Part shown: in pieces, positions 46,381 to 58,059 of the stretch
How positions within the stretch are numbered: position 1 is the stretch's first letter
Layout of the letters: the number at the start of each line of letters is the position of its first letter
Source: Antedon bifida
Taxonomy: Eukaryota > Echinodermata > Crinoidea > Comatulida > Antedonidae
DNA: 64,000 nucleotides
Direction of reading: 5' to 3'
Assembly (NCBI GenBank): GCA_963402885.1
Contig: OY727097.1
Coordinates: forward strand, 14,818,001 to 14,882,000
Program-made: the position numbers and the translations under genes
The notes under the pieces: model-generated
Told to the model about the DNA's origin: nothing
The model's database searches: none
Seen by the model: the letters and a program-made list of their open reading frames with translations, nothing else

Positions 46381-48462
46381 GGTTAGATAAAACATGCTAC
46401 TGAGAAACTGTAAACATTCTAGTTGAAATTCTTTCTGTTAAGTATACCCACAGATTGCACTATTTTCTGTATACTTAAATAGGTACTCTTTCCGTACATG
46501 TGTACATGTGAAAATATTTCACTTCAAACATTTTCCAAAATAGTGGTACACAACAATGAAAAAAAGTGTGTTCTTGTCACTAGAACCATTCTTGGGACTG
46601 AGTTGAACTTCGACAATGCCGGTCAGATGTAAAAACAAGTTACAAAGAATAAATTAGCAATTGTCACTGCATACTCATCCATCAAACTAGCCGCCATCGG
46701 GCAAATACTCAATTCACAGTCATTCAGATTTTTAAAAAAATGCACTTATCTATTTACGTCACCCTGCATAGTAGGTATTAACAATTATTAGAACTCTAGT
46801 AATTGTCCTTTTCCGATATCTATTTTCGACTCAATGTATTTCATTTCTTTTATGAATATGAACAGTTTGTCTTAAATGAAAGATAAATTTAATTTGAAGT
46901 GCGTGTTTATTGGAATTAACAATTGTCTGTAGTTTTAGTATTAATTTGTTTAAAATTAATCTTATGAGGGTTAGTTTTATAGGAACAATAGTACTTTTTT
47001 ATGTTTTGGCAATTAGTGCAATTAAAGCGTAATTAATTCGGCAATCGTCATATTCCATTTGGAATACTACGTCCTGTAAAATGACTAGAATGTTCTCATG
47101 GTTGTATTGCGGCGCCTTTTTTAAAAGCTTTTTATGATGGTCACAAAATACCAAGACACATTAAAGGAACGCTCGTCGTCAGATATATGTAATGAGAAAT
47201 ATACAAACAATGATGTTGTTGTGATGTCGTGGGTGGGTGTTAGGTGTGGCGGCGTTCATTTGGGGAGGCATTGTTGGTAACGTTTTATAATAAAATAAAT
47301 TCCCCTAGATATGAACAAGTACAACACCATATTTGATATTATCAAGAAGTGATAACAGTAAACAATTGTATGAAAATACTTGGTAAATAAATAGTTATAG
47401 CAGTCAATGAATTATTCAACAAATACAATTGTGTTTGTGTTATAATACAATATTGTGTGTATAAATATATGTTGCGGGGCGTTTATTAGAGGGTGGATGT
47501 TGCATATTACAAATATGTGTTATGGGGTAGACGGCGTTTATTCAAATAAATTCGGTAGGCCTAATTGGTATATAATCAATACATTATTTAGTTTAAATCA
47601 AACACCAAATAATGAAAAGTGAGCTGTTTCGGCATAAGGAAAACGTTTTAAACGGCTTGCAACATGGGCCAAAGCACCCCGGGTCTCAATGACGATACAG
47701 TACATGTACCAGAACGTACCAGTTCCAGAAACGGATGAAACACGAATTTAATTAAGTATGAAAGCAAAAATAACAACGGACAATGATTAAAAGTTTCCCA
47801 AAAAATTGGTGAATTAAACTAAAATTTGAACACAATCATCACCGTGATTAGTTCGGGATATCCGCGTTAACTCACACAGTGTAACAAACATCTTAAAATA
47901 CGCACATACTCTATGACCTGACAAAAGAAACTATTCATAGTGCTGAATTATGTATATTTTTACAGTATTAAGTGCGAATAACCAATCAAGTTAATAGTGT
48001 ATGTTTTCTTCGCAAAAAATCCAATGTATTGTATGTGATATTTTTCTTGATAGTATAATATTCAATTTGTTGGTGGATATGATGCATTCTGAAAGTCCTT
48101 TAAAGGTTTTGTTAAAAGAAACATCAACTACGATTTAATTTTAAACAATGTTTTGGTATCGAAAAATGTCATAGTTTCGATGCATTTAATGTACAAATTT
48201 TGAGAGCTAAAAGATGTATATTCAACTGTAACATTTCAGAGGACCCACACATTTAAAGTCATTGTTAAAAGAAATATTGAAATAGAAAAATATATTGCTT
48301 TTGAAAATTATAATATGCATGCATATAACCTAAAATGGAAAAAATTAGGAGTATAGTCTGCCTTTTAACTACTCATGATATGTATACATTTTTGCTTGAT
48401 TGGTTTTGTATCTTGCGAAAATGCGAAGGTTTGTACAGTTTTCTCACCAAGTGCGCGCGACA
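46381..48462. other. No gene recognised
   Basis: AT-rich. Local GC-richer patch near 47220-47280 without coding signature. Confidence 0.4.
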
Positions 48463-49890
48463 GGTATTACCATGGATTAAAGAATAGAAGGATATGCATC
48501 GACGTGAGATCAAGGGTTCCTTGACTCTCGCCGACAGACAGCGGACCGCCCACAATGTTACAGTTGAATTAACCGCATGTTAACAACGAAACGGTCGCAT
48601 GCCTAATGTTGTTTACTGCACATGTGCAACGACATTTAACCTTGTTGGCTACGCTTATTTCGCGCGTTCTTTGGTGGCATGATGTTTTAGCGCTAGCAAC
48701 AATGGTGACGAACACTTTATACGACGACGAATTTAGTTATAACCTTTCTGATACCAAATAAAAACAATACTATAGGCCCTATATATATATATATATATTG
48801 GCTTAGAATTGTAGATGCTATAATTGTAATTAGTATAGGTTTCTGCCGCGATTGATCTACGCTAATGTTTTTATGACATTAAAGTAGCATTGTATGACCT
48901 GTAGTAGCCCTACATCTGAGACAATAACTATTTGTTGTCTCAGCCTACATGTAAAATTACAAAATCAGCAAGGATACTACGCCTAGGCCTTCTAGGCTTA
49001 CTAGTAAACCATATGATTTGCCGACATTGATACTGCCTAGCTAGGTAGGCCTAGGCTAGTAGATACAACGTGTAATCATGATCTATATACTCACCGTTGT
49101 CTTACTTCTTGTGTGAATATTAATAGGTACTTCATTTGTTCGTGATTAAGTTTGCCCTGCGTGTACTTTTCAAAACGACCGCTAGGTAACGTTTCGCAAC
49201 TATACATAGCCAGCCAATCCCGGATCAAGGATCGCTGTTTTCATTCAATTAGGCCCGGTGATTGGATGTGATGTGGATGACATAACCACTAGCCAATCAC
49301 CAGGCACTATAATTTAAATATAATCACATCAATAATTAAGGAGGTTCATGAAGAAACCACTGCTTAGCCATATATTAAAAACACGATTGTTGTATGTGTG
49401 AACACCGGCCACGCTAACAACATACATGGTCAAATGCATAATTTAATATTCTATAGATTAACGCAATTTTTAATGACAGAAGATGGCAGGCAAATAATGA
49501 TAATTCAAATAAAAAAATTGCATATTTTATTAATATTACCAACTACTTAAAATTACCAGTCGTAAGAAAGTGAACTTTTCGTAGTCCGATTGTGATGAAA
49601 CTAAAACAGAATTGTTCAGCAATATATTTTTGTTGTCAATTAATCATGGACGCAGACGTGTCAATAGAACATTCAGACTGCGCATACGATTTCTACATGG
49701 TTACGTTTTGGTCTCAAAAAATGTAACAGTTGGTTCGCAGCGTTCTACAGAGGGCCGCGGTTAGAGACACGGAGTTCAATGAGCGTGTTTGTTTGATTGG
49801 CAGCAGTGCTTTAGTATAGGCAAGCGCGTTGTAAAATCGTTTGATGTCACCGTCGATGCATATCCTTTTATTCTTTAATCCATGGTATTA
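48463..49890. repeat. 44-bp inverted repeat pair about 1.4 kb apart
   Basis: 48463-48507 (TATTACCATGGATTAAAGAA and on to GCATCGACG) is repeated inverted at 49847-49890 with about two differences. The intervening DNA, which includes the candidate 5' exon, is not inverted-repeated further inward. An AT microsatellite lies at about 48781-48799. Confidence 0.85.
49095..49230 (-). CDS. Candidate 5' exon / promoter region of the ankyrin-Roco gene
   Basis: On the minus strand a CpG-richer stretch with an ATTGG (CCAAT-box, reversed) at about 49.2 kb leads to an ATG at 49135, a short frame MKYLLIFTQEVRQ, and a strong donor GTGAGT at 49089-49094. It would leave phase 2, which does not match the phase-0 start of the 45.8-kb exon, so at least one more exon would be needed. 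The location upstream of the first recognisable ankyrin exon is the main attraction; this is a weak call. Confidence 0.22.
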
Positions 49891-50308
49891 CAAAGTGTTA
49901 TTTGACGATTATTACAAAGTGCGACAGGGAGTTTACAGATAGTTATTATAGCCTAATTATATGCGATGTTTTTTTTCCAAGACAGTTTTTCAGGAATCGA
50001 CTCTATTTTTGTCCTTTCTTGAGTTTCGGGATCATTAATTTGATGAGATTTGGCTTGGAGGTATCCAAGTCCATCTTTGGTTGATCTGACTTCTCAATGT
50101 CAAGATTAACCTTGATGGGGCAGCGTTGTTTCGAATCATGGTGCAGTTCTCGACAATACAGTTATCCTCACTACAAAGTAGACCTGAGTTGTTTCATTTA
50201 GGTATGTTATTACCGATACGCCCTTTAAATTGTAAAATTGGCACTTTGTTTTAATCACACTGAATTATATAGCACATATTAGTATTAATGTTTGTAACAC
50301 TTACATTT
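49885..50308. repeat. Segmental duplication copy C, ankyrin exon lost
   Basis: Follows copy A block by block (TTATTACAAAGTGCGACAGG, GATGCGATGTTTTTTTTCC, GATCTGACTTCTCAATG, AATCACACTGAATTATATAG) up to the splice-donor complement ACTTACATT at about 50298. There the expected exon is absent and unrelated repeat sequence begins. Confidence 0.85.
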
Positions 50309-50377
50309 TCAGTGTAAATTATGATAAAGTGTTGACGGGAGGACGTTCTGTCGATAGAGGGCCAAAATCACGTATTT
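50309..50377 (-). mobile_element. Repeat fragment replacing the lost exon
   Basis: GACGGGAGGACGTTCTG...GATAGAGGGCCAAAATCACG matches the complement of about 59965-60010 (GATTTTGGCCCTCTATTGG and CAGAACCTCCCGT). It marks a dispersed element end next to the break in copy C. Confidence 0.6.
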
Positions 50378-50379
50378 TT

Positions 50380-51960
50380 TTAATTTATTTATTCAATATA
50401 TCGTAATCGCAGCACAATGCTGAATTAAAACAATATTAACATGATAATGTACACATCAAAAGGATAAAAAATATAAAAAATTACAAATATAAAAATATAA
50501 AGGTACAAAATTCAAGAATCGATAAAAATATACAAAATTGAAAATAGACAAAAAGTAGCACAAAAGCACGCGAGCAGAATTTGCACATGACGACCAATAA
50601 AACAAGAATCATTTGTCATTAGGAGTTTGGCGAGAAAGGGTATAGCACTTTTGGCATATCTTTCGGTTCCTTCGGTTCGGTTCCTTTATGCCAAATATGT
50701 ATCTATATCGTTTTGAGAATGACAGAATTATTTTACTACTATACATTGGTTTGTAAATGAATACGTTTATAAATACCTATTAAGTCATGTTAATGAAAAT
50801 AAGAAGAAATTACAATAAAGGTGGGTGATTTCCACGAAAGATAAAAAAAAATATCTTTCGGTTTGAGCACGGGGGATTAGAAATTCGTTGGATTTTCTAA
50901 GGAGCATACTATGAGAACCAGAATTAATAGGAAACCACTCTTTGATGGATGTGCAAATTGTTTACATAATTTAATTATTCTCGTATCAAGCGTCTAAAGA
51001 TTATTACTTTTAAGTGCGTGCGTGTGTCGTACTTAGGTCCCAATATAATCCGAAGCGCTCTTTTTTTAATTCGCTCAATCATGAGAGACTGTTTTATAGT
51101 AATACAACTATGCCACGCTGTTGAGGCATACTCGACAATAGGACGAACGTACCCGTACGTACGTACATAAACGGACACTAAATCGCAAGCAGAAACTCCA
51201 AAACGCTTGAGACGATTAAGCATATATAATCTACGGCTACTATTAGAAATCATATTGCTAACAAGAGTATCCCATCTTAAATTTACTTGTATAGGAATAC
51301 TGAGAATTTTTATTTCATGCACACAATCCAGAAATTTATCATCTATAACTAAGTTTGGAGGATCGGGAGGGTGTTTTTTAAAACAAACTTGCAAGGCTTT
51401 ACATGTTGATGGATTGAGTTTGAGAAAGTTGTGACTAGCCCAGTTATCTAGATCACAAACGTCAGAATCAACAAAAGTGGGATCGCTAGCACGACGGACC
51501 TCGACAAGGCTAATATCGTCAACATACTTAAATTTAGATGATTGGCATTTACGGCAGCATCGTTAATTATAACGTTAAAAATAATTGGTCCAAACTTGAG
51601 GGACGCCACAAGAGAGCGTTACTCATTCAGAGAGTTGGAATGGTAACGAACTCTTTGGCGTCTATTGGTAAGAAAGTCAACTACCCAGGGCAATATTTCA
51701 TTTCAAACACCAATATGTCAAGCGTATGATTGACGGAATCAAAAGCCTTGGTGAAGTCAGTCGCAACTAACGTACCGACTGTGTTTCGTTTGTCAGAGCC
51801 TTTATAAAGGGTATCCAACATCTCAACCAGACAATAAGTTGTTGAAGATCCCTTAATTTCAAGAACGCATGCAGGGATATTGTCCTTTACGTAGACGGCA
51901 ACTCCGCCACTTACAATTGCTGTACTTGATATATAGCCATAAATAGCAAACACATAGCTG
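50380..51960 (-). pseudogene. CR1-like LINE remnant (endonuclease-RT fusion by deletion)
   Basis: From right to left: SGGVAVYVKDNIPACVLEI (endonuclease box), then directly VATDFTKAFDSVNHTLDILV (RT motif A, the D of F(S/T)KAFD), frame-shifted pieces, and 51394-50975 with LRWDTLVSNMISNSSRRLYM, VRPIVEYASTAWHS and MIERIKKRALRIILG (RT C-terminus). The middle of the endonuclease and most palm motifs are missing. The 3' UTR extends to about 50380 with an AATAAATAAA tail on the minus strand. Confidence 0.85.
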
Positions 51961-52150
51961 TGTAATTGCTATACTTGCTATAGCCATAAATAGCACACAA
52001 ATAGCTTGAAATTGCTGTACTTGATTTAGCCAAAGCAAATAAATAGCTGTGTAATTGCTATACTTGATATAGCCATAAATAGCTGTGCAATTACTATACC
52101 TCATATAGCCATAAATAGCAAAAAAATAACTGTGCAATTGCTTTACACCA
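51925..52150. repeat. Minisatellite of about 50 bp, 5 copies
   Basis: Units contain ATTGCTATACTTGATATAGC and CATAAATAGC and AGCTGTG. The array abuts the endonuclease end of the LINE remnant. Confidence 0.85.
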
Positions 52151-52770
52151 GCTATAACAAACAGGCTGAAAATAGCCTTGGAATAGCTGTCCTACTGTGA
52201 CATATTGGTCACTTGCCTGAAACCTCAGCTACAGCTGCTATAGTAGCTATATTTCAACTATACCATACCATGTCTGAATGTAGTCACAGTTAAAGCCAAA
52301 TAATATAACAATTACACAATGCTACAATTAATAACTACAGAATTAGATACACTTAATACACATTGAATAGTTGACAAGTTTTGTTTTAGGGTATACACAT
52401 TAGGCGATCTACATGAAGGTGGTTATATCTTGGCGGTTTACATCTGGAGTGATGTTTTTTAAAGGGTTTGGTTCAGTTAATAGTTAAGAGATTATTAAGA
52501 GGGTTTGGTTCAGTTGATAGTTGAGATTATTTAGAGGGTTAGGTTTAGTTGACAGTTCAAAAATTATGGAAAGCGGGGATTCAGTTGATACTTTAGATTA
52601 TTTAGAGGGTTAGCTTGAATTTTACGTTTCTAGTATTTTTTTTCAGAGTTTTATTTTCATGCTATAGCAAAAATTATTCACAATCTTGTTTCACCTTCTA
52701 GGGAGTCACCAGACATGTTATTACATTAGGTTAAACTCCTTAACTAATGAAAAAAAGTCTTTCTGGTTTT
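52151..52770. other. No gene; AGAGGGTT(T/A)GG repeats
   Basis: A degenerate run of GGTTCAGTTGATAGTT and AGAGGGTTAG units at about 52465-52615, otherwise unassigned. Confidence 0.5.
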
Positions 52771-52885
52771 TAGTCGCCTGGACGCGACTCTATAGTTCAC
52801 TATGTCGGTCGGTCTGTCTGTCGGTCTGTCGGTCCGGAATCACTATGCATTGTAGCACGCGACTTAATGGCTGTTGGCCTTGTTA
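52771..52885 (+). mobile_element. GTCGGTCGG short element, copy 2
   Basis: TAGTCGCCTGGACGCGACTC, CACTATGTCGGTCGGTCTG, then GCACGCGACTTAATGG and GGCCTTGTTA. Same layout as the copy at 36.5 kb, including the inverted CGCGAC ends. Confidence 0.8.
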
Positions 52886-53414
52886 TAGCAGAATTTTACA
52901 AAATTTTGTATTTGACCATTTTAAGGGAAATCCTTGATTTCTATTACAAATATTTGATTTATGCACAATTAACCAGATATTATATTTAAAATTCATGCCT
53001 GTACCTGAACTTTAACTTAAATAAAGATTATTAACCCTTTGTTTGATGTTTTCTTTAAGATAATGTATTGTATATGCATGCATTTGTTTTGCTTGTATAC
53101 TATTTTTTTATATAGTACCGTACTTTTATACGTAGCATTTATATATTGCAAATTCGGTAAGAAATTGTGGTCCTTAATATGAAAGGTGGCACTAGTTCTG
53201 CTGCCAGTTATTTTGCTACAATTAATTATCAAAGAACCTATAGATACAGTGCACTGATTGGGTAATAGAATACTGTAGTTCAATACGGTTAGTGTAATTT
53301 TTTCGACGGTTGAAAATTTCAACCTTTAAGAATTTTTGTTGGAGACATTGATATACGCACTGTCATATGGAACTTTTAAATTTAAAAAAGCCCCAAATCA
53401 TATATATTATGATA

Positions 53415-53500
53415 AAGTGGTGTTTGCGTTTGAACTGGCAGTTACGAAAAACAAGGCCATATAGATAGCTGCAGTCGCGTGCTCAACAAAAAATGGCATG
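53415..53500 (-). mobile_element. GTCGGTCGG element, partial copy 3
   Basis: CAAGGCCATATAGATAGCTG and CAGTCGCGTGCTC remain. The upstream AGTGGTGTTTGCGTTTGAAC also resembles the start of the 35.09-kb repeat. It adjoins the left end of foldback element 3. Confidence 0.6.
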
Positions 53501-54397
53501 AAAAGTTAAGTTAAGTTAAGTCCAAGAGCATTAGTTCATAAGTATAGGCAGACCCGGAAATTTCTGGTAACAAACTAATTTTTTCAGGAAAGGTCGAGAA
53601 CTATGATTGGAACATCATACTAAAAGTCCCGAAAAATCCTCCTTGTGCTCTCCGAGAAATCCAAGATGGCGTCCAAAATGGCTGCCATTTTAAATTGGTC
53701 TATAACTTTGTAACCGCTTGTCGTAGAGTATCGATTTTGGTGTCAAATAGTTCACAATATATACATTCCTATTTTCTCTAACAGAAAATTTTGTCAAAAA
53801 ATGGCCGCTACTAAAGTTTCTGGCAGTTTGACCTTTGACCTGGTCTTATCATATCTCGGTAATGGCTTGTCATAGAGAATTAAGATTAGGCCCAAATTGT
53901 TCAGAACATGCATATTTTTATTTGGTGTAATGAAATATTTTATCCCAAAATGACCGGAAGTGAGGTTATTGACCTCTTATTGACCTATTCATATCTCTTT
54001 ACCGTATCTCAAGAAATATTTGTCGTAGAGCATTACTTTTGGTGTCATATTGTTTGGAACATATACATTTCTATTTAGTCTAATACAACAGTTTGCCCTC
54101 AAATGCTCGGAAATAAGTTAATTTATTGAAAACTTAAAAAATCAAAGAGCTGCATAGGCAGAGGATATGAATAATGTAGGTAAAATCAAAATCAAAGTTT
54201 TAACTCTGCCTTAAAACATGTTTTGTGCATAGCACATCATCAGGTAAAGTGAATTGTTACAAAAAGAAAATATAAAGTCAATAAATTACAAAGAATAACT
54301 GTCAGTGGCTAATCAAAGTTGGTTAAGTAAACAAAAGACAATTGGCAAATACCTATGTACACAGCACATATCCGACCATTTATATGCAACTTTGAGT

Positions 54398-55135
54398 TGC
54401 GTGCAAACGTGACTCTATTGCTCACTATTTCGGTCGGTAAACACTAACTCATATTCATATTTTTTCGTTATTTTGACACTGGATATTAATACTTGTAGGC
54501 AAATATAAATGTTTTTAAACATTTTTCAACATTTTTTAACTTTTTCAGCAATTTCGGTCGGTTGGTCAGTCAGTAAACACTAACTCATATTCATATTTTT
54601 TCGTTATTTTGACACTGGATATTAATACTTGTAGGCAAATATAAATGTTTTAAAACATTTTTTAACTTTTTCAGCAATTTCGGTCGGTTGGTCAGTCAGT
54701 AAACACTAACTCATATTCATATTTTTTCGTTATTTTGACACTGGATATTAATACTTGTAGGCAAATATAAATGTTTTAAAACATTTTTCAACATTTTTTA
54801 ACTTTTTCAGCAATTTCGGTCGGTTGGTCAGTCAGTAAACACTAACTCATATTCATATTTTTTCGTTATTTTGACACTGGATATTAATACTTGTAGGCAA
54901 ATATAAATGTTTTTAAACATTTTTCAACATTTTTTAACTTTTTCAGCAATTTCGGTCGGTTGGTCAGTCAGTAGGCCTAAACACTAACTCATATTCATAT
55001 TTTTTCGTTATTTTGACACAGGATATTATTTAATACTTGGAGGAAAATATAAATGTTTTTAAAAATGTGAACATTTTTAAACATTTTCAGCAATTTCGGT
55101 CAGTTGGTCGGTCGGTCGGTTAGTAAACAATAACT
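54398..55135 (+). repeat. Tandem array of 124-144-bp units derived from the GTCGGTCGG element
   Basis: Copies of ATTTCGGTCGGTTGGTCAGT begin at 54427, 54551, 54677, 54813, 54949 and 55093. Each is followed by AAACACTAACTCATATTC and ATGTTTTTAAACATTTT. The first unit begins with the GTGACTCT..TTGCTCACTAT lead of the GTCGGTCGG family, so the array grew from one insert. Confidence 0.92.
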
Positions 55136-55333
55136 CAAATTTACGCAATTTACGTAAAAATAATGCATTTTGAAACATTCCTTGCTTTAATGTTCGTTGT
55201 ATGGCTTATTTATGATAAAAAGAGAATATACCCTAGGTATTTCACGTCAAACGCTCTTTACTCGGCATGAATAGACTTTCTTTTCCAGATTCATATTTTA
55301 TTTGGTCCTTGCTGAAATCTATGAAAAATATAT

Positions 55334-55406
55334 TGGAATACCCGGGCAATGATCCCGGTACCTCTCACATGCTAAGTGAGAGCTCTACCATTTGAGCTAG
55401 TCCCCC
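55334..55406 (-). tRNA. tRNA-Ala(AGC)-like, degenerate, possibly pseudogene
   Basis: Exactly 73 bases fold as a tRNA: acceptor GGGGGAC/GTATTCC (two G-U pairs, one mismatch), D stem GCTC/GAGC, anticodon stem CTCAC/GTGAG with loop TTAGCAT (anticodon AGC), T stem CCGGG/CCCGG. A T5 run lies about 10 bases after the 3' end. The T loop ATCATTG departs from the usual TTCRANY, so the B box is weak. That, and its place inside a transposable element, favour a pseudogene or a tRNA-derived insertion. Confidence 0.65.
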
Positions 55407-56940
55407 AGTTACATATTTAACTGTTTAAAGATGAAAAAAGTATCGCCATATGCCCTATAAATATGATTTATTAAATATTAAAAATATGCAAAATAAAGGG
55501 TCTTTAAATCACTTCAACATTGATCAGTAGCATTCTGTCATTCATCACCTGATGTTGCATCTTCAACATCTTGGTGTTTGTTGCTTCTTTCACATCATTA
55601 TCATCATGTTCATCTGTATGGGTGTTGTTGCATGTTTGCCCAAAAGTTATATGACGTTATGAGGTTAGAGAACATTGAAGAGTGCATTCTCTTTTAAAAC
55701 AAGGAATGACCTGGTTTCATGTTTCAAAATGCATTATTTTTACAAATAAAATGGTCTTTAACATTAAGTTTTTGACACTATCCGGAGTATAATATATGCC
55801 ATGTAGGCCTACATAGTGTTTCCTGCCAATTGAGCATTTTCATGCGAAATGTATATGACCTGAACATTTCATTCTCACACTCACAGTATCATAAAGTCTA
55901 TACATTTCCTAAATTACATAAAATTTCTACTTCTCTGAACAAAAATAATTATCATAATTTCTATAATAAATAATAAAAATAACGACGTGATTTCAACAAA
56001 AGCACTAGCGTATGTACTGTAATGCGAGTTACAGACGAATAACGCATTTAAAATGTATTCATGACATCTACATATAGGGGACATTTTGTAGCAATAACTT
56101 TTCAACCATAACTAGTATGAGAATTTCAATTAACGTGTCCCATGATATTCTTTGTTCTATCGAAGTTAAATAAATGATTATTTTGGTTTTTTATAGTTCA
56201 TACCCTTACAGGAAAATTTACCCTCAAGGTTACCTGATGATGTGCTATGCCCAAAACATGTTTTAAGGCAGAGTTAAAATTTAGATTTTTTCTACAGTAT
56301 TCATATCCTCTGCCTATGTAGCTCTTTGATTTTTAAAGTTTTCAATAAATTAACTTACTTCAGAGCATTTTAGGGCAAACTGTTGTATTAGACTAAATAG
56401 AAATGTATATGTTCCAAACAATTTGACACCAAAAGTAATGCTCTACGACAAATATTTCTTGAGATACGGTAAAGAGATATGAATAGGTCAATAAGAGGTC
56501 AATAACCTCACTTCCGGTCATTTTGGGATAAAATATTTCATTACACCAAATAAAAATATGCATAGTCTGAACAATTTAAACCTAATCTTAATTCTCTATG
56601 ACAAGCCATTACCGAGATATGATAAGACAAGGTCAAAGGTCAAACTGCCAGAAACTGTAGTAGCGGCCATTTTTTGACAAAATGTTCTGTTAGAGCAAAT
56701 AGGAATGTATATATTGTGAACTATTTGACACCAAAATCGATTCTCTACGACAAGCGGTTACAAAGTTATAGACCAATTTAAAATGGCAGCCATTTTGGAC
56801 GCCATCTTGGATTTCTCGGAGAGCACAAGGAGGATTTTTCGGGACTTTTAGTATGATGTTCCAATCATAGTTCTCAACCTTTCCTGAAAAAATTAGCTTG
56901 TTACCAGAAATTTCCGGGTCAAACCCTAATGCTCTTGGAC

Positions 56941-57984
56941 CTGGAAACAGCTGTGGAGGAAGCTGTTATGTCTCTAAGCTTCTTATTTCGTTTCATTTCC
57001 AAAGGTGAGACTCGATCTCGGTACCAACGAGCCATACACAACTGACTAAAAGTTGTAGAAAGATTCCTCCGTGTATTTACTATGCAGTAACCACTTTGGT
57101 GCAGATTATTACATAGGCCTACCGCAATGAATTATAACTTTTTACTATGATGAAATATTAAAAAATATTTTAAAAAATGATGCACTGTCAAACTATATAC
57201 TATTAAATGTAAAATATGAACATTTTAAGGAAGAAAATAATGGTAAGTTTGTTATTTCGGCCTATGAAAAAAATGTCATAATTTGTTTAATTGTCGAAAT
57301 TATTAAAAAAAAATTTAATATGCAATTAATGATGAATTAATCAACTTGTGTTCTCTTAATTTCATAATAAATCATACATATGATACACTTTAAGAAAATG
57401 AAATGCAAAATAGGTGTTCCCGAGCATTCTGACGATCTATATTAACTTCGAAATGTAGCATATTTTCACCATTTTGTTAACTTACACGTACGTGCGTAGC
57501 CTGTCACTTGTATAACGTAATTTCGAGTTGAAAAGTGAATCAAATATGATAATATTATTAAAGAATGGTTGTAAAACAGAAATCGGGCAAAAAGAGTGCA
57601 TATTAACATTAACCGCGCAAAAATCTGCGCACTCATGGCAATGTTTTAAACTCTTAAAATTGCCTGAAACGTACTCTTATTTCATCGAAAATAATTTTAT
57701 TTTAAATTTTAAGCGCGCGTACGCATGCGTTACAAGCGCTACGCACGTAATTGTATTGCCATATGATGATTTATGCCTTGACATTTATGAGTACAACATT
57801 TTATTTAATTGTGATTCATGCTTGTGAAGATACGATTACAAACGTGATTTCGTTAAATCGTGCGTAGACCGCGTAATTTTTGACTGCGCACCGTGAAAAC
57901 ATAACCACATCCTTTCCTGGCCATAAGGAATATACTGTGAAAAATTGACTTAGCTAGATGAAAGTGATATCAAGACAAAGCCAT
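56941..57984. other. No gene recognised
   Basis: An open stretch of about 99 codons at 57528-57827 (+) is CpG-rich (GCGCGCGTACGCATGCG) and has no domain signature. Confidence 0.4.
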
Positions 57985-58040
57985 ATACAAGTTAGTGTTT
58001 ACCGACCGACCGACCGACCGACATAGTGAACTGTAGAGTT
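57985..58040 (-). mobile_element. GTCGGTCGG short element, copy 5 (partial)
   Basis: GTTAGTGTTTACCGACCGAC with five GACC units, then CATAGTGAACTGTAGAGT; complement of the core seen at 36.5 kb. It abuts the second copy of the 0.9-kb repeat. Confidence 0.75.
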
Positions 58041-58059
58041 GCTTTGCACTATTGGTTTC

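Larger units (their letters stand above)
53520..56940. mobile_element. 3.42-kb foldback element 3
   Basis: Arms of about 700 bp are inverted: left 53520 to about 54246 (GTCCAAGAGCATTA at the tip), right about 56230-56940. Arm units of about 165 bp repeat the pattern TTGTCGTAGAG, TTTTGGTGTCAAAT.GTT, TCTAACA and GACCTTTGACC found in elements 1 and 2. The interior (54250-56230) is loaded with a tandem array and a tRNA-like sequence and shows no transposase. No clear target duplication; the tips begin GTCC as in element 1. Confidence 0.88.

Noticed and set aside
57528-57827. 99-codon plus-strand frame.
   Set aside because: No domain signature, and part of it is a CpG-rich palindromic stretch.
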